From NCBI RefSeq assembly GCF_900177795.1, contig NZ_FXWJ01000002.1, positions 744,001 through 808,000 of the forward strand: a stretch of DNA of 64,000 nucleotides. Direction: 5' to 3'. Numbering within the stretch: the first letter of the stretch is position 1; the number at the start of each line of letters is the position of its first letter. The position numbers and the translations under genes are program-made. This document shows positions 33,578-42,106 of the stretch, piece after piece. The stretch comes from Plantibacter elymi (nom. nud.). GTDB taxonomy: Bacteria; Actinomycetota; Actinomycetes; Actinomycetales; Microbacteriaceae. The notes beneath the pieces are model-generated. The model saw nothing but the letters and a program-made list of their open reading frames with translations. It ran no database searches and was not told the origin of the DNA.

Positions 33578-34706
33578 GCATCCGGGAGCGCACCGCCGCG
33601 ACCCCCGTCTGCACCCCTCGGCCGACGCGGCGCGCCAGGCCATGGGACGGACGCTCGACGAGCTGGAAGAACCCGGCGGCGATCAGCAGGCTGAGTGGCA
33701 CGCCCACGATGCCGACCAGCCACCAACGCTCGTCGCCGAACATGAAGGCGAGCGTGGCCAGGATGGGGGCATGCACGAGGTACAGGCTGAACGACACCTT
33801 GCCGAGCCAGAGGACGGGCGGGGTCTCGAGGAGCCGCCGGGCGAACGGGCTTCCGATGGCGACGACGATGAGGCCGGCCGCGCCCACGCCCGACAGGCCC
33901 CAGAGCGCCTGACCCAGCGTGGAGGAGGACTCGACGTATGGTCGGGAGAGCCAGCTCGCGACGAGCAGGAGCGCGGACCCGCCCGTGAGCAACGCCCACT
34001 GCAGCGGGCGGGACCGGTCCGCAGCCCAGGCGCGGAGGTCGTCGAGCCTGACGGCGATCAGCGTACCGATGAAGAAGGCCGGCAGGTACACGGCGGCGTC
34101 CATCCCGGCGACCCGCCCGAGCACCATGACCACGGCCATCACTGCGGCGACCGGCCACGCCCAGCGACGCAGCAGCCGAGCGAGCAGGACGGCGAACGGG
34201 AGGAGGAGCGTGAAGATCAGCTCCCAGCGCAGCGACCACAGGGTGTTCACCAGGTCATAGCTCACCGGCGTCAGGGTGGCCTCCGTCAGGAGGTGCAGCG
34301 GGTCGACGCTCGTCGCGTTCGCGTTCGCGATCCACTCGCCCGTGGTCACCGAGGCGGGATCCCTCGGGATCAGCAGGATGAGTGCGGCGGCGAACAGCAG
34401 TGAGCCCCAGACGGGGAGGTAGAGGCGCACGAATCGGGCGGCGAAGAACCCTGGCCAGCTCGCACCGCCTCGCAACAGCGGAAGCGCGACGACGAGACCG
34501 CTCAGGACGAAGAACACCTGCACGGCCTCGGTGCCGGCGAAGAGCAGCTTGAGTGGTGTCTCGGTCGCGATGTCCCAGGCGGGCTCTGAGATCCGGCCCG
34601 TCGCGAAGGGTCGTGCGAGCAACGACACGTGGTACAGCACCACGACGACGCTGGCGACACCACGGACTCCGTCGAGGGAGGCCAGTCGCCCGGAGGACGG
34701 ATTCAC
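33498..34706 (-). CDS. Acyltransferase family 3 membrane protein
   Basis: 402-residue protein with about ten helices. N-terminal LDGVRGVASVVVVLYHVSLL carries the family's Arg and catalytic His; FFVLSGLVVALPLL and RFVRLYLPVWG follow, and LWSLRWELIFTLLLP and FSLYLVHAPIL are also typical. These enzymes O-acylate exported polysaccharides or peptidoglycan. GTG at 34706 is chosen because TAGGGT lies 7 nt upstream; a TTG at 34745 would overlap the upstream stop by 4 bp. The C-terminal 60 residues are basic and cytoplasmic, overlapping the convergent glycosyltransferase. Confidence 0.88.
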   Translation of the reverse strand: MNPSSGRLASLDGVRGVASVVVVLYHVSLLARPFATGRISEPAWDIATETPLKLLFAGTEAVQVFFVLSGLVVALPLLRGGASWPGFFAARFVRLYLPVWGSLLFAAALILLIPRDPASVTTGEWIANANATSVDPLHLLTEATLTPVSYDLVNTLWSLRWELIFTLLLPFAVLLARLLRRWAWPVAAVMAVVMVLGRVAGMDAAVYLPAFFIGTLIAVRLDDLRAWAADRSRPLQWALLTGGSALLLVASWLSRPYVESSSTLGQALWGLSGVGAAGLIVVAIGSPFARRLLETPPVLWLGKVSFSLYLVHAPILATLAFMFGDERWWLVGIVGVPLSLLIAAGFFQLVERPSHGLARRVGRGVQTGVAAVRSRMLSRREGRARSASSGERPSATPEPTDG

Positions 34707-34741
34707 CTGCCCGACCCTACGCGGCTCTCCTGGGCGCGGAC

Positions 34742-36058
34742 TCAACGGCTCGTGGTGCCTCGGGCGCGATCCTCGTCGTCGCCCTCGTCTTCGTCCTCGT
34801 CGTCCTCATGCTCGTCGAGCTCAGGCCGGCCATCGGCGTGCGCGAGGGCGAACCGTTCCCACTCCGACATCAGATGTTCGATCGCGCTGTGGAACCTCGC
34901 CGTCGTCACCCCGGGCGTCGTGTCGCCGAAGTAGTACTGGACCCAGTGCTGCAGTCGAGCGACCGTCTCGGGATCACCGAGGAGCCGGTCGACCCCGTCG
35001 ACGATGTCCGCGGCGTCCGACGCATCGAGCCATTCGCACGCCGAGAGGTACCCGCCGGTGTCGATCTCGGCCTCCGGGTTCACGGGACGGGTGATCATGA
35101 GCGGCTTCCCGCTCGCGAGGCGGTCGTAGACCATCGCGGAGATGTCGACGATGGCCGCGTCCGCTGCCGCCAGCTGCCAACCGAGGTCGGCACCCGTGTC
35201 GACGACGTGCTGGGCGGAGGCGTCCGCACGGTTCGCCTCGTGGAGCGCAGCCATGATCTCGCGGTTCGCATTCGCGTAGGCCGGATCGATGACACCGCTC
35301 CTCGGGTGCGGACGGTACACGACGCGGTGCCGCCCGGTCGCGATGAGTGCTCGGACGAGGGTCACGCCGTGGCTCGCGATCGAACCGTATGCCGCAGCCG
35401 CGCGGTCGCCCTCCCAGGTGGGCGCGTACAGGACCACGGTCCGCTCATCAGGCGTGTAGGGCAGCTCGCCCGAATAGTGGTCGGCCTGCGGACGGCCGAT
35501 CATGATCGCGCGCTTGTCGAAGTCGTAGTCCCAGAGCACCCGCTCCAGCCGGTTCCTCGCCGCTTGGCCGGCGATGAGGCTGTAGTCGTAGGCCTTGAAC
35601 TGGTTGGTGGTCATGTACATCTTGTCGCTCTCGCCGTGGTTGACGAAGACGTGCCAACGGGAGCCGTAGCGGAACATCTGGAAGTTCTTGGCGTTCTGGT
35701 TGACGTACAGCACGACCCGGATGTCCTGTTCGGCCAGCGTGCGCTCGAGAGCGACGACCGTCCGGACATAGGCCGTCGGGATCGGCGACTCCTCGAAGAG
35801 TTTCGCCGCTGCGGTCGCTCCCCGGCTGAGGATCAGGACGGGCCACCGCTCGGACAACTCGGCGAGCGGGCGGTACCACTGACGGATCTGGTACATGTTG
35901 ACCGCGCCGTCCGCGAAATACACGGCCACCTTGTAGCGCCCCGGCTCGATCACGGGAGCCGCCTGCATCTGCGCCGCGAGGACGGCTCTGGCCCGGCGGT
36001 TGGCGAGCAGGTCCTTGGCGAGCGTGATGGCACGACGACCGTCTCTGATCAGTCCCAT
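34742..36058 (-). CDS. CDP-glycerol glycerophosphotransferase-like protein (TagB/TagF family)
   Basis: 438-residue enzyme of the teichoic acid polymerase family, which transfers polyol-phosphate from a CDP donor to a lipid-linked acceptor. Signatures: FVNHGESDKMYMTTNQFKAYD (with the family's active-site His), VLYAPTWEGDR, HRVVYRPHPRSG and AAADAAIVDISAMVYDRLASGKP, containing the metal/phosphate-site residues. The last 30 residues are very acidic (EHEDDEDEDEGDDEDRA). ATG at 36058 has GGAG 6 nt upstream. Last-but-one gene of a minus-strand set with two GT2 enzymes and a CDP-alcohol transferase. Confidence 0.86.
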   Translation of the reverse strand: MGLIRDGRRAITLAKDLLANRRARAVLAAQMQAAPVIEPGRYKVAVYFADGAVNMYQIRQWYRPLAELSERWPVLILSRGATAAAKLFEESPIPTAYVRTVVALERTLAEQDIRVVLYVNQNAKNFQMFRYGSRWHVFVNHGESDKMYMTTNQFKAYDYSLIAGQAARNRLERVLWDYDFDKRAIMIGRPQADHYSGELPYTPDERTVVLYAPTWEGDRAAAAYGSIASHGVTLVRALIATGRHRVVYRPHPRSGVIDPAYANANREIMAALHEANRADASAQHVVDTGADLGWQLAAADAAIVDISAMVYDRLASGKPLMITRPVNPEAEIDTGGYLSACEWLDASDAADIVDGVDRLLGDPETVARLQHWVQYYFGDTTPGVTTARFHSAIEHLMSEWERFALAHADGRPELDEHEDDEDEDEGDDEDRARGTTSR

Positions 36059-36126
36059 GTCAGCTCCAGCATCCGTCAAGCGTAACGACGCCAGGTCACG
36101 GTGGGATCACGACGGGTGTCCGCAGC

Positions 36127-37011
36127 TCAGATGACCGGAGGTCGCCCTGCGCGCGTCATCCGCCAGACCGTCCGCCAACGCAGTGGGCGACGTTCGCCGG
36201 GGTCCGTGCGCCAGCCCTCGCGCCAGCCGCCGAACCAGGGGCGGAGGGCGTCCGGCTTCCGCCACCACCGGATCACCTGGATCGCGGTCCACGAACCCAC
36301 GTACAGCGGGATGAGCGGCACCGGGAGGTTCCGGCGTGCGAGCCAGACCCGGTTCCGAGCGTTGAGCCGGTAGTAGGCGGTGTGCCTCGTCGGTTCGGTC
36401 ACCGGGTGGTTCGCTTCGAGGGACGCCTCGTACCAGGCTCGCCTCCCCTGGTCCCAGACCCGCCAGGCGAGCTCGATGCCCTCATGCGCGTAGAAGAACG
36501 GGTCGGCCCATCCGCCGACGGCGTCGAACACTGGCCGCGGCAGCAGGACTGCCGCTTCGAGGCAGGAGAACACGGCGCTCGAATGCCCCGGGTCCTTGTC
36601 GCGGGTGCGCGGCACCCAGCGGGACGGCGTCGCTGCACCGTCCGCGTCGGCGAGCCGGGGCTGGATGAGACCGATGGAGCGGTCCGCGTCGAGCATCGCG
36701 ATGGCGTCGCGGAGGAACGTGGTGGACGGGATGGTGGCGTCGTCGTCGAGGAAGAACACGAACTCCCCCTGCACGGCGTCGGCACCACGGTTGCGGCCGG
36801 CCGGGATCCCGAGGTTCTCCGACAGGGCCAGGCCTCGAGCGCCGTCCGGAAGTCCGGTCGGCTGCCAGCCGTTGCCGACCACGACCACGTCGAGCTCCAC
36901 CGCTTGCTGGGCGAGCACGCTCTCCACGGCTGCGGTGAGCTCGACCGGGCGGCTCCCCTGCGTCAGGACCACGACGCCGACGGAGCGCGTGACCGGGATC
37001 GGGCCGGACAT
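36127..37011 (-). CDS. Glycosyltransferase family 2
   Basis: 294-residue GT-A enzyme: VGVVVLTQGSRPVELTAAVESVL at the N-terminus, SENLGIPAGRNRGADAV, the metal-binding DxD-type VFFLDDDATIP, and an acceptor domain with DPFFYAHEGIELAWRVWDQGR. C-terminal hydrophobic segments suggest membrane association. ATG at 37011 overlaps the stop of the upstream CDP-alcohol transferase by one base. Likely builds or decorates the surface glycopolymer; sugar unknown. Confidence 0.88.
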   Translation of the reverse strand: MSGPIPVTRSVGVVVLTQGSRPVELTAAVESVLAQQAVELDVVVVGNGWQPTGLPDGARGLALSENLGIPAGRNRGADAVQGEFVFFLDDDATIPSTTFLRDAIAMLDADRSIGLIQPRLADADGAATPSRWVPRTRDKDPGHSSAVFSCLEAAVLLPRPVFDAVGGWADPFFYAHEGIELAWRVWDQGRRAWYEASLEANHPVTEPTRHTAYYRLNARNRVWLARRNLPVPLIPLYVGSWTAIQVIRWWRKPDALRPWFGGWREGWRTDPGERRPLRWRTVWRMTRAGRPPVI

Positions 37012-37838
37012 CACGCGTGGAGCCGCTTCGACGAGACGATCGCGATGAAATGCCCGACGAGCGTCAGGAACGCGAGCGGCACGAGGATCGCGAGCACCCA
37101 GCGCATCGCCTCCACGTCGCCGACGAACAGGCCGACCACGGACGCGGCGAAGATCACCATGGTCAGTTCGACCGAGTGGAACAGCCGGTGGAACGGCAGG
37201 AACCGCGCCACCGTCCGCGCCGTCGCGAGCAGTCCCCCGCGCGGCGCCGACTCCTCGGTCGAGTACGTGAGCTTCGGCGCCCCGAACCCGGCTCGGGCGA
37301 CCCGCACCATGTCGTTCAGCGCCTTGTTGAGCACGACGAACAGCGCAAGTGCGAATCCGAGGGTGATCCAGACGAGGTCCTCGGGCGCATCGACCGGCCA
37401 CGCGGCGGCACGGATGCCGAGCGCGATCGCGATGAGCGACTCCGTGGAGTAGTGGCCGACGGAGTCCAGGAACGCACCAGCCGGACTCGACGTCCGCCGC
37501 CAGCGCGCGACCTCACCGTCGCAGCAGTCGACGAGCATCTGCGTCTGGCCGAGCACGAGTGCGAGAGCCGCGCCTCCGAACCCGGGGATGAGCAGCGCGG
37601 CGGCCGTCGCCCAGCCGGTCAGGATCATCAGACCCGTCACGCCGTTCGCGCTGATGCTCGTCCGGAGCAGCAACCAGGTGACGTACGGCGACAGGTCTCG
37701 CAGGTAGAGGTCGGCGGTCCAGTGCTCGGCGTTCTTCCGCGCGCGGACCTCCGGCGGTTGCGCCACGGCACGGAGTTCGGCGATCGTCCGCGGGGGCGTG
37801 AGCCTCGGCCCGCTTCCGGCCGTACTGGGATCCGACAT
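37011..37838 (-). CDS. CDP-alcohol phosphatidyltransferase family protein with altered motif
   Basis: 275-residue membrane enzyme with about six helices. The family motif D-x2-DG-x2-AR-x8-G-x3-D-x3-D is present as D104, D107-G108, A111-R112, G121 and D125, but the last Asp is His129 (LDSVGHY). That final Asp is the proposed catalytic base in characterised members. Family role: displaces CMP from a CDP-alcohol to make phosphodiesters. Sits between two GT2 genes, joined by a 1-bp overlap and a 0-bp gap, implying work on the same polymer or its lipid carrier. Confidence 0.82.
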   Translation of the reverse strand: MSDPSTAGSGPRLTPPRTIAELRAVAQPPEVRARKNAEHWTADLYLRDLSPYVTWLLLRTSISANGVTGLMILTGWATAAALLIPGFGGAALALVLGQTQMLVDCCDGEVARWRRTSSPAGAFLDSVGHYSTESLIAIALGIRAAAWPVDAPEDLVWITLGFALALFVVLNKALNDMVRVARAGFGAPKLTYSTEESAPRGGLLATARTVARFLPFHRLFHSVELTMVIFAASVVGLFVGDVEAMRWVLAILVPLAFLTLVGHFIAIVSSKRLHA

Positions 37839-38906
37839 CTAGACCGCCTTCGGTGGATTGCGCAGCGCGGAGATGCCCTTCGCGAGCGAGCCGTAGCCGA
37901 GCACGAACCCCGTGCCCCAGCAGAAGTGGATGCACGGCAGGACGGCGAGCATCCAGAGGCTCGTCCGCACCCCGTCCCGCCCGGTGACGACGATGCTCGC
38001 GAGCAGCACGATGGCCGCGTAGGCGATGGGGGCCGCGAACCCGAGCAGCAGCCACGGCGTCGCTCCCACACCCAGCTGGACCAGGCCTCCGAGCCCGAGC
38101 AGCGTGCCGAGCACGATGCCGAGCACCAGGACCGGCGGAGCGAAGTAACGGAGCGTGCCGCGGGTGGGGAAGCTCCGGCTGAGCTCGCCGCGCCAGAGCC
38201 CGGTGGAGAAGAACTGTCGCGCCAGGGCCCGCATGCTCGCACGCGGGCGGTAGACGACGCGCAACGCCGGCGTGAACCAGACGAGGCCGCCGGCCTGCTT
38301 GATCCGGCGGTTGAGCTCCCAGTCCTGTCCGCGTTTGATGCGCTCGTCGAACATGCCCACCCGCATGAGCATCTCGCGGTCGAAGACCCCGAGGTAGACC
38401 GTGTCGGCAGGCCCCTCTCGACCGCCGACGTGGTGGGGTGTGCCCCCGAGTCCGACGCGCGAGCCGTACGCCCGCGCCACCGCCGTCTCGAAGCTCGTAC
38501 GCCCCTGGGCGTCCATGATCCCGCCGACGTTCTGCGCCCCGGTGCGGAGCATGGTCTCGACCGCGAGACGCGCGTAGTCGTCGGGCAGCTCGGAATGGGC
38601 GTCGACCCGGATGACGATCGGATGCGTCGACGCGGCGATCGCCAGGTTGAGTCCGGCCGGGGTCGACCCGACGCGGTTCTCCAGCACATGGATGCGCGGG
38701 TCGGCCGCTTGGAGCTCTCGGACGAGCTCGGTCGTGCCGTCGATGCTCGGTCCGACGGCGATCGTGATCTCCACGTCGCCGGTGTAGTCCTGCGCCAGGA
38801 GGCTGTCGACGGCTGCCCGGACGTGTCGGACGTCGTTCAACACCGGCATCACATAGGAGACTCCGGGCGACGACGGTGCGTCGGCCTGGCCTGTGTCGTT
38901 CGACAT
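37839..38906 (-). CDS. Membrane-bound glycosyltransferase family 2 (ExoA-like)
   Basis: 355 residues. GT-A domain (about 15-240): SYVMPVLNDVRHVRAAVDSLL, IRVDAHSELPDDY with the DxD-like motif, and KRGQDWELNRRIKQAGG (ED/QxxRW-type acceptor motif region). C-terminal third has three to four transmembrane helices, as in ExoA-type enzymes that extend lipid-linked glycans. First gene of the minus-strand glycopolymer operon; a GGAG element lies about 8 nt before the ATG. The stop abuts the next start codon with no gap. Confidence 0.88.
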   Translation of the reverse strand: MSNDTGQADAPSSPGVSYVMPVLNDVRHVRAAVDSLLAQDYTGDVEITIAVGPSIDGTTELVRELQAADPRIHVLENRVGSTPAGLNLAIAASTHPIVIRVDAHSELPDDYARLAVETMLRTGAQNVGGIMDAQGRTSFETAVARAYGSRVGLGGTPHHVGGREGPADTVYLGVFDREMLMRVGMFDERIKRGQDWELNRRIKQAGGLVWFTPALRVVYRPRASMRALARQFFSTGLWRGELSRSFPTRGTLRYFAPPVLVLGIVLGTLLGLGGLVQLGVGATPWLLLGFAAPIAYAAIVLLASIVVTGRDGVRTSLWMLAVLPCIHFCWGTGFVLGYGSLAKGISALRNPPKAV

Positions 38907-38936
38907 GGGGGTTCACTCCGTGTTTCGTTCGATCGA

Positions 38937-38942
38937 GCCTAG
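38937..38942 (-). promoter_or_regulatory. -10 element of the minus-strand glycopolymer operon
   Basis: TAGGCT on the minus strand, about 30 bp before the GT2 ATG, leaving a short leader with CGGAGTGAAC as ribosome-binding site. Confidence 0.5.
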
Positions 38943-38970
38943 CAGCCGGTCGTCGGGGTGGCCCGGACGC

Positions 38971-39007
38971 GGAGGACGCCCGCACGGTGGCCGTGCGGGC
39001 GTCCTCC
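38971..39007. terminator. htrA terminator
   Basis: Perfect 17-bp stem with a 3-nt loop (left arm starts GGAGGACGCCCGCACGG), 20 bp beyond the htrA stop codon. A second small GGGGC-ATGAC-GCCCC hairpin (39008-39022) lies between it and the stop. The strongest terminator in the window. Confidence 0.85.
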
Positions 39008-39027
39008 GGGGCATGACGCCCCGGGTG

Positions 39028-40689
39028 TCAGAGCGCGAGTTCGCCGAGCGTGACGTCGGCGGTCTGCGAGTCGTTGCCGCGGGTGAAGGTGAGCTTCGCC
39101 GTCGCCCCGGCCGCGAGCGCCCGCACCTGAGCGGTGAGGTCGTTCGCACCCGTGACCGGGACGCCGTTGAACTCGGTGACGATGTCCCCGGACTTCAGAC
39201 CCGCGGCCTGCGCGGCGCCGTTGTCGGTGACCTTGTCGACAAGTGCGCCGGCGACCGTGCTCTTGGCGTCGCTCGAGGCGTCCTTCACGGTCGCGCCGAG
39301 CAGGCCGTGGGTCGCCTTGCCCGTCTTGATGATCTCGTCCGAGACGCGCTTGGCGATGTTCGCCGGGATGGCGAAGCCGACACCGATGCTGCCGCTCTGC
39401 GACGACGAGTCGGTGCTTCCGGCGCTCGCGATCGCGACGTTGACCCCGATGAGCTTGCCGGTGCCGTCGACGAGTGCGCCACCCGAGTTGCCGGGGTTGA
39501 TCGCCGCGTCGGTCTGGATGACCGCGATGGAGATCGAGGAGGTCGGCGCGGTCGGGGTGGTCTGCCCCGGCACGTCGAAGTTCCACGGGCTCTGGTTGTC
39601 GCCGTTCGAGTCGCCGGACCCGCCGTCGTCGCTCGATCCGGAGTCCGGAACGGCGGAGGAGGCGACGGTGATGCTCCGGTTGAGGGCGCTGACGATGCCG
39701 TCGGTGACGGTCCCCGCCAGTCCGAGCGGCGCACCGATCGCGACGGCCGTCTCGCCGACGTTGAGCTTGTCGGAGTTCGCGAACTCCATCGGGCTGAGAC
39801 CCGAGGCGTCCTCGAGCTTGATGACCGCCAGGTCGTAGATCGGGTCCGTGCCGACGATCTTGGCGTTGTACAGCTTGCCGTTCGCATCGGTGACGCGGAT
39901 GGTCGGGTCGGCGACCTGGCCGTCCAGGGTCACCACGTGCGTGTTCGTCAGGACGTAACCGTCCTTGCTGAGGATGATCCCCGAGCCGGTACCGGCGCTC
40001 TGCCCGCCCTGGACCGAGAGGGTCACGACGCTCGGCCCGGCCGTCGCGGCGATGGCCGTGGTCAGGCTGACGTCGGCGTCGTCGTTGATGGTGAACGCCT
40101 TCGAGCCCGCCTCGTTGCTCGAGACGCTCGACTTCGTCGCGTTCGTGACCCAGAGCGTCGCCCCGGCGCCGGACGCTCCTCCGATGAGGGCGCCGACGGC
40201 GAGCATCGCGACCATGCCGGCCAGCGGGCGGTTGGTCTTCTTCGTCCGCGCTGCCGGTGGCGTCGGGACGCCAGGGTGCTGCCCGGTCGGCTGCTGGGCG
40301 TAGGGGGACGCTCCGTAGGGACCGTGCTGCTGACCGGGCTGCGGCTGAACCGTGGGCTGCTGACCGGTGGGCTGCTGGTACGCGGCGTACGGGTTCGGCT
40401 GCTGCTGACGGGAGAAGGCTGCGGACGGGTGCTGCGGCGCCTGCTGATACGGCGAGCCCTGCTGGGCCGCGCCGTAGGGCTGCTGCGTCGGCTGACCGGC
40501 GGGCGGTGCGGCCGGTGGCATCGCGGTCGGGGGCGGGAAGTACGCTCCTGAGGTCGACGGCCGTGCCTCGCCCGCGGGAGGCACTGTGCCGCCCGCCTGC
40601 TCAGCGGGTGCGGACTGCGGCGCGGTCTCACCGTTCGGGGTGGACTGGGGGTGTTCGGCGGGCTGCTGTCCGTCTGCGGTGTCGGTCAT
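39028..40689 (-). CDS. HtrA/DegP-like serine protease, membrane-anchored
   Basis: Envelope quality-control protease of 553 residues. Residues 1-155 are cytoplasmic and Pro/Gln/Ala/Tyr-rich; one transmembrane helix (about 156-178) anchors the chain; the trypsin-like domain carries the triad His251 (LTNTHVV), Asp286 (DPIYDLAVIK) and Ser402 (NPGNSGGAL); a PDZ domain (about 455-550) contains LKSGDIVTEFNGVPV. A Gly/Ser/Asp/Asn-rich insert (about 347-385) expands a loop ahead of the active Ser. ATG at 40689 with AAGGAG upstream. Confidence 0.93.
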   Translation of the reverse strand: MTDTADGQQPAEHPQSTPNGETAPQSAPAEQAGGTVPPAGEARPSTSGAYFPPPTAMPPAAPPAGQPTQQPYGAAQQGSPYQQAPQHPSAAFSRQQQPNPYAAYQQPTGQQPTVQPQPGQQHGPYGASPYAQQPTGQHPGVPTPPAARTKKTNRPLAGMVAMLAVGALIGGASGAGATLWVTNATKSSVSSNEAGSKAFTINDDADVSLTTAIAATAGPSVVTLSVQGGQSAGTGSGIILSKDGYVLTNTHVVTLDGQVADPTIRVTDANGKLYNAKIVGTDPIYDLAVIKLEDASGLSPMEFANSDKLNVGETAVAIGAPLGLAGTVTDGIVSALNRSITVASSAVPDSGSSDDGGSGDSNGDNQSPWNFDVPGQTTPTAPTSSISIAVIQTDAAINPGNSGGALVDGTGKLIGVNVAIASAGSTDSSSQSGSIGVGFAIPANIAKRVSDEIIKTGKATHGLLGATVKDASSDAKSTVAGALVDKVTDNGAAQAAGLKSGDIVTEFNGVPVTGANDLTAQVRALAAGATAKLTFTRGNDSQTADVTLGELAL

Positions 40690-40802
40690 GGCGATTCTGC
40701 TCCTTCCAAGCGCAGTCAGCTTCCCGTGCTGAGCTGAGTGTTTCATTCGCGCCCGCTGTGCGCCGGCTAGGGCTTCGCCGCAAGGACCTGCGCACGGTGT
40801 CC

Positions 40803-40808
40803 TAGATT
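40803..40808 (+). promoter_or_regulatory. -10 element for the DapC-like gene
   Basis: TAGATT 39 bp before the ATG, followed by a leader with a strong GGAGGGAGATCGAC ribosome-binding site. Confidence 0.45.
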
Positions 40809-40847
40809 GGGAGCGGCCCGCGCCCGCGGCCACGGAGGGAGATCGAC

Positions 40848-42044
40848 ATGGTGGTTGACGGACCCTGGCGGCGCACTGCCGAAGGCGCCGGCCTCGTCGA
40901 CGAGGACGGACACGTCTCGTCGACGATCTTCGCGGAGATGAGCGCGCTCGCGCTGCAGACCGGAGCCGTCAACCTCGGCCAGGGGTTCCCCGACGAGGAC
41001 GGACCCGAGGCGGTCCTCGCCGAGGCGGTCGCGGCCATCGAGCGCGGCGAGAACCAGTACCCACCCGGCCCGGGCACCCTCGACCTCCGCACCGCGATCA
41101 GCGAGCACCAGCGACGGTTCTACGGTCTCCAGCCCGACCCGCAGGGAGAGGTGCTCGTCACCGCCGGAGCGACCGAGGCGCTCGCCGCGACCCTGCTCGC
41201 CCTCGTCGAGCACGGCGACGAGGTCGTGACCTTCGAGCCGTTCTACGACGCGTACGGCGGACTCATCGCCCTCGCCAGCGGCCGGCACCGGACGGTCAAG
41301 CTGCGCGCACCCGACTTCCAGCCGGACCCGGACGAGCTCCGCGCCGCCGTCACCGACCGGACCAGGGTCATCCTGGTCAACACCCCGCACAACCCGACCG
41401 GCACCGTCCTCGACCGCGCGACGCTCGACCTGATCGCCGAGTTGGCGGAGCGCCACGATGCGATCATCGTGACCGACGAGGTCTACGAGCACCTGACCTT
41501 CGACGTCCGGCACGTCCCCATCGCGACCCTGCCGGGTGCCGCCGGACGCACACTCACGATCTCGTCCGGTGGCAAGACATTCAGCACGACCGGCTGGAAG
41601 ATCGGCTGGTTGAGCGGACCCCGCGAACTCGTCACGGCCGTCACGACGGTCAAGCAATACCTCAGCTACGTCAACGGCGCACCGTTCCAGCCGGCGATGG
41701 CGACCGGACTCCGACTGCCCGACGCCGCATTCACGGCCATCGCCGACGGCCTGCGCGGCAAACGGGACCTCCTGAGCGCGGGCCTCTCCGCCGCCGGTTT
41801 CGACACCTTCCGACCGGACGGTACCTACTTCATCGTGGCCGATGCGACCCCGTTGGGCTTCGACGATGCTGCAGCGTTCTGCCGGGCACTGCCCGAGCTC
41901 GCCGGTGTCGTGGCGGTGCCGATGTCGGCGTTCTGCCTCGACCGGCACGACCCGGACTACGCGTCACTGGTCCGGTTCGCGTTCTGCAAGCGCGTCGAGG
42001 TGCTGGAGCGGGCCGTCGACGGCCTCGCCCGACTCCGCGGCTGA
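40848..42044 (+). CDS. Class I/II aminotransferase, DapC-like
   Basis: PLP-dependent aminotransferase of 398 residues. The N-terminus (SSTIFAEMSALALQTGAVNLGQGFPDEDGP in part), NQYPPGPGTLDLR, VTAGATEALAATLLAL, INTPHNPTGTVL-type ILVNTPHNPTGT, the PLP lysine in SSGGKTFSTTGWKIGW and PMSAFC all match the mycobacterial N-succinyldiaminopimelate aminotransferase DapC (Rv0858c) and the related kynurenine/methionine aminotransferases. Lysine/peptidoglycan precursor synthesis is likely; a broader specificity is possible. Confidence 0.87.
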   Translation: MVVDGPWRRTAEGAGLVDEDGHVSSTIFAEMSALALQTGAVNLGQGFPDEDGPEAVLAEAVAAIERGENQYPPGPGTLDLRTAISEHQRRFYGLQPDPQGEVLVTAGATEALAATLLALVEHGDEVVTFEPFYDAYGGLIALASGRHRTVKLRAPDFQPDPDELRAAVTDRTRVILVNTPHNPTGTVLDRATLDLIAELAERHDAIIVTDEVYEHLTFDVRHVPIATLPGAAGRTLTISSGGKTFSTTGWKIGWLSGPRELVTAVTTVKQYLSYVNGAPFQPAMATGLRLPDAAFTAIADGLRGKRDLLSAGLSAAGFDTFRPDGTYFIVADATPLGFDDAAAFCRALPELAGVVAVPMSAFCLDRHDPDYASLVRFAFCKRVEVLERAVDGLARLRG

Positions 42045-42063
42045 CGCCCTGATGCACAAGACA

Positions 42064-42091
42064 ACGGGCACCGGATCGCTCCGGTGCCCGT
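42064..42091. terminator. Bidirectional terminator, dapC-like / proX
   Basis: Perfect 12-bp stem ACGGGCACCGGA / TCCGGTGCCCGT with loop TCGC in the 62-bp gap between convergent genes. Confidence 0.8.
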
Positions 42092-42106
42092 CGTCTCATC
42101 GATCCG

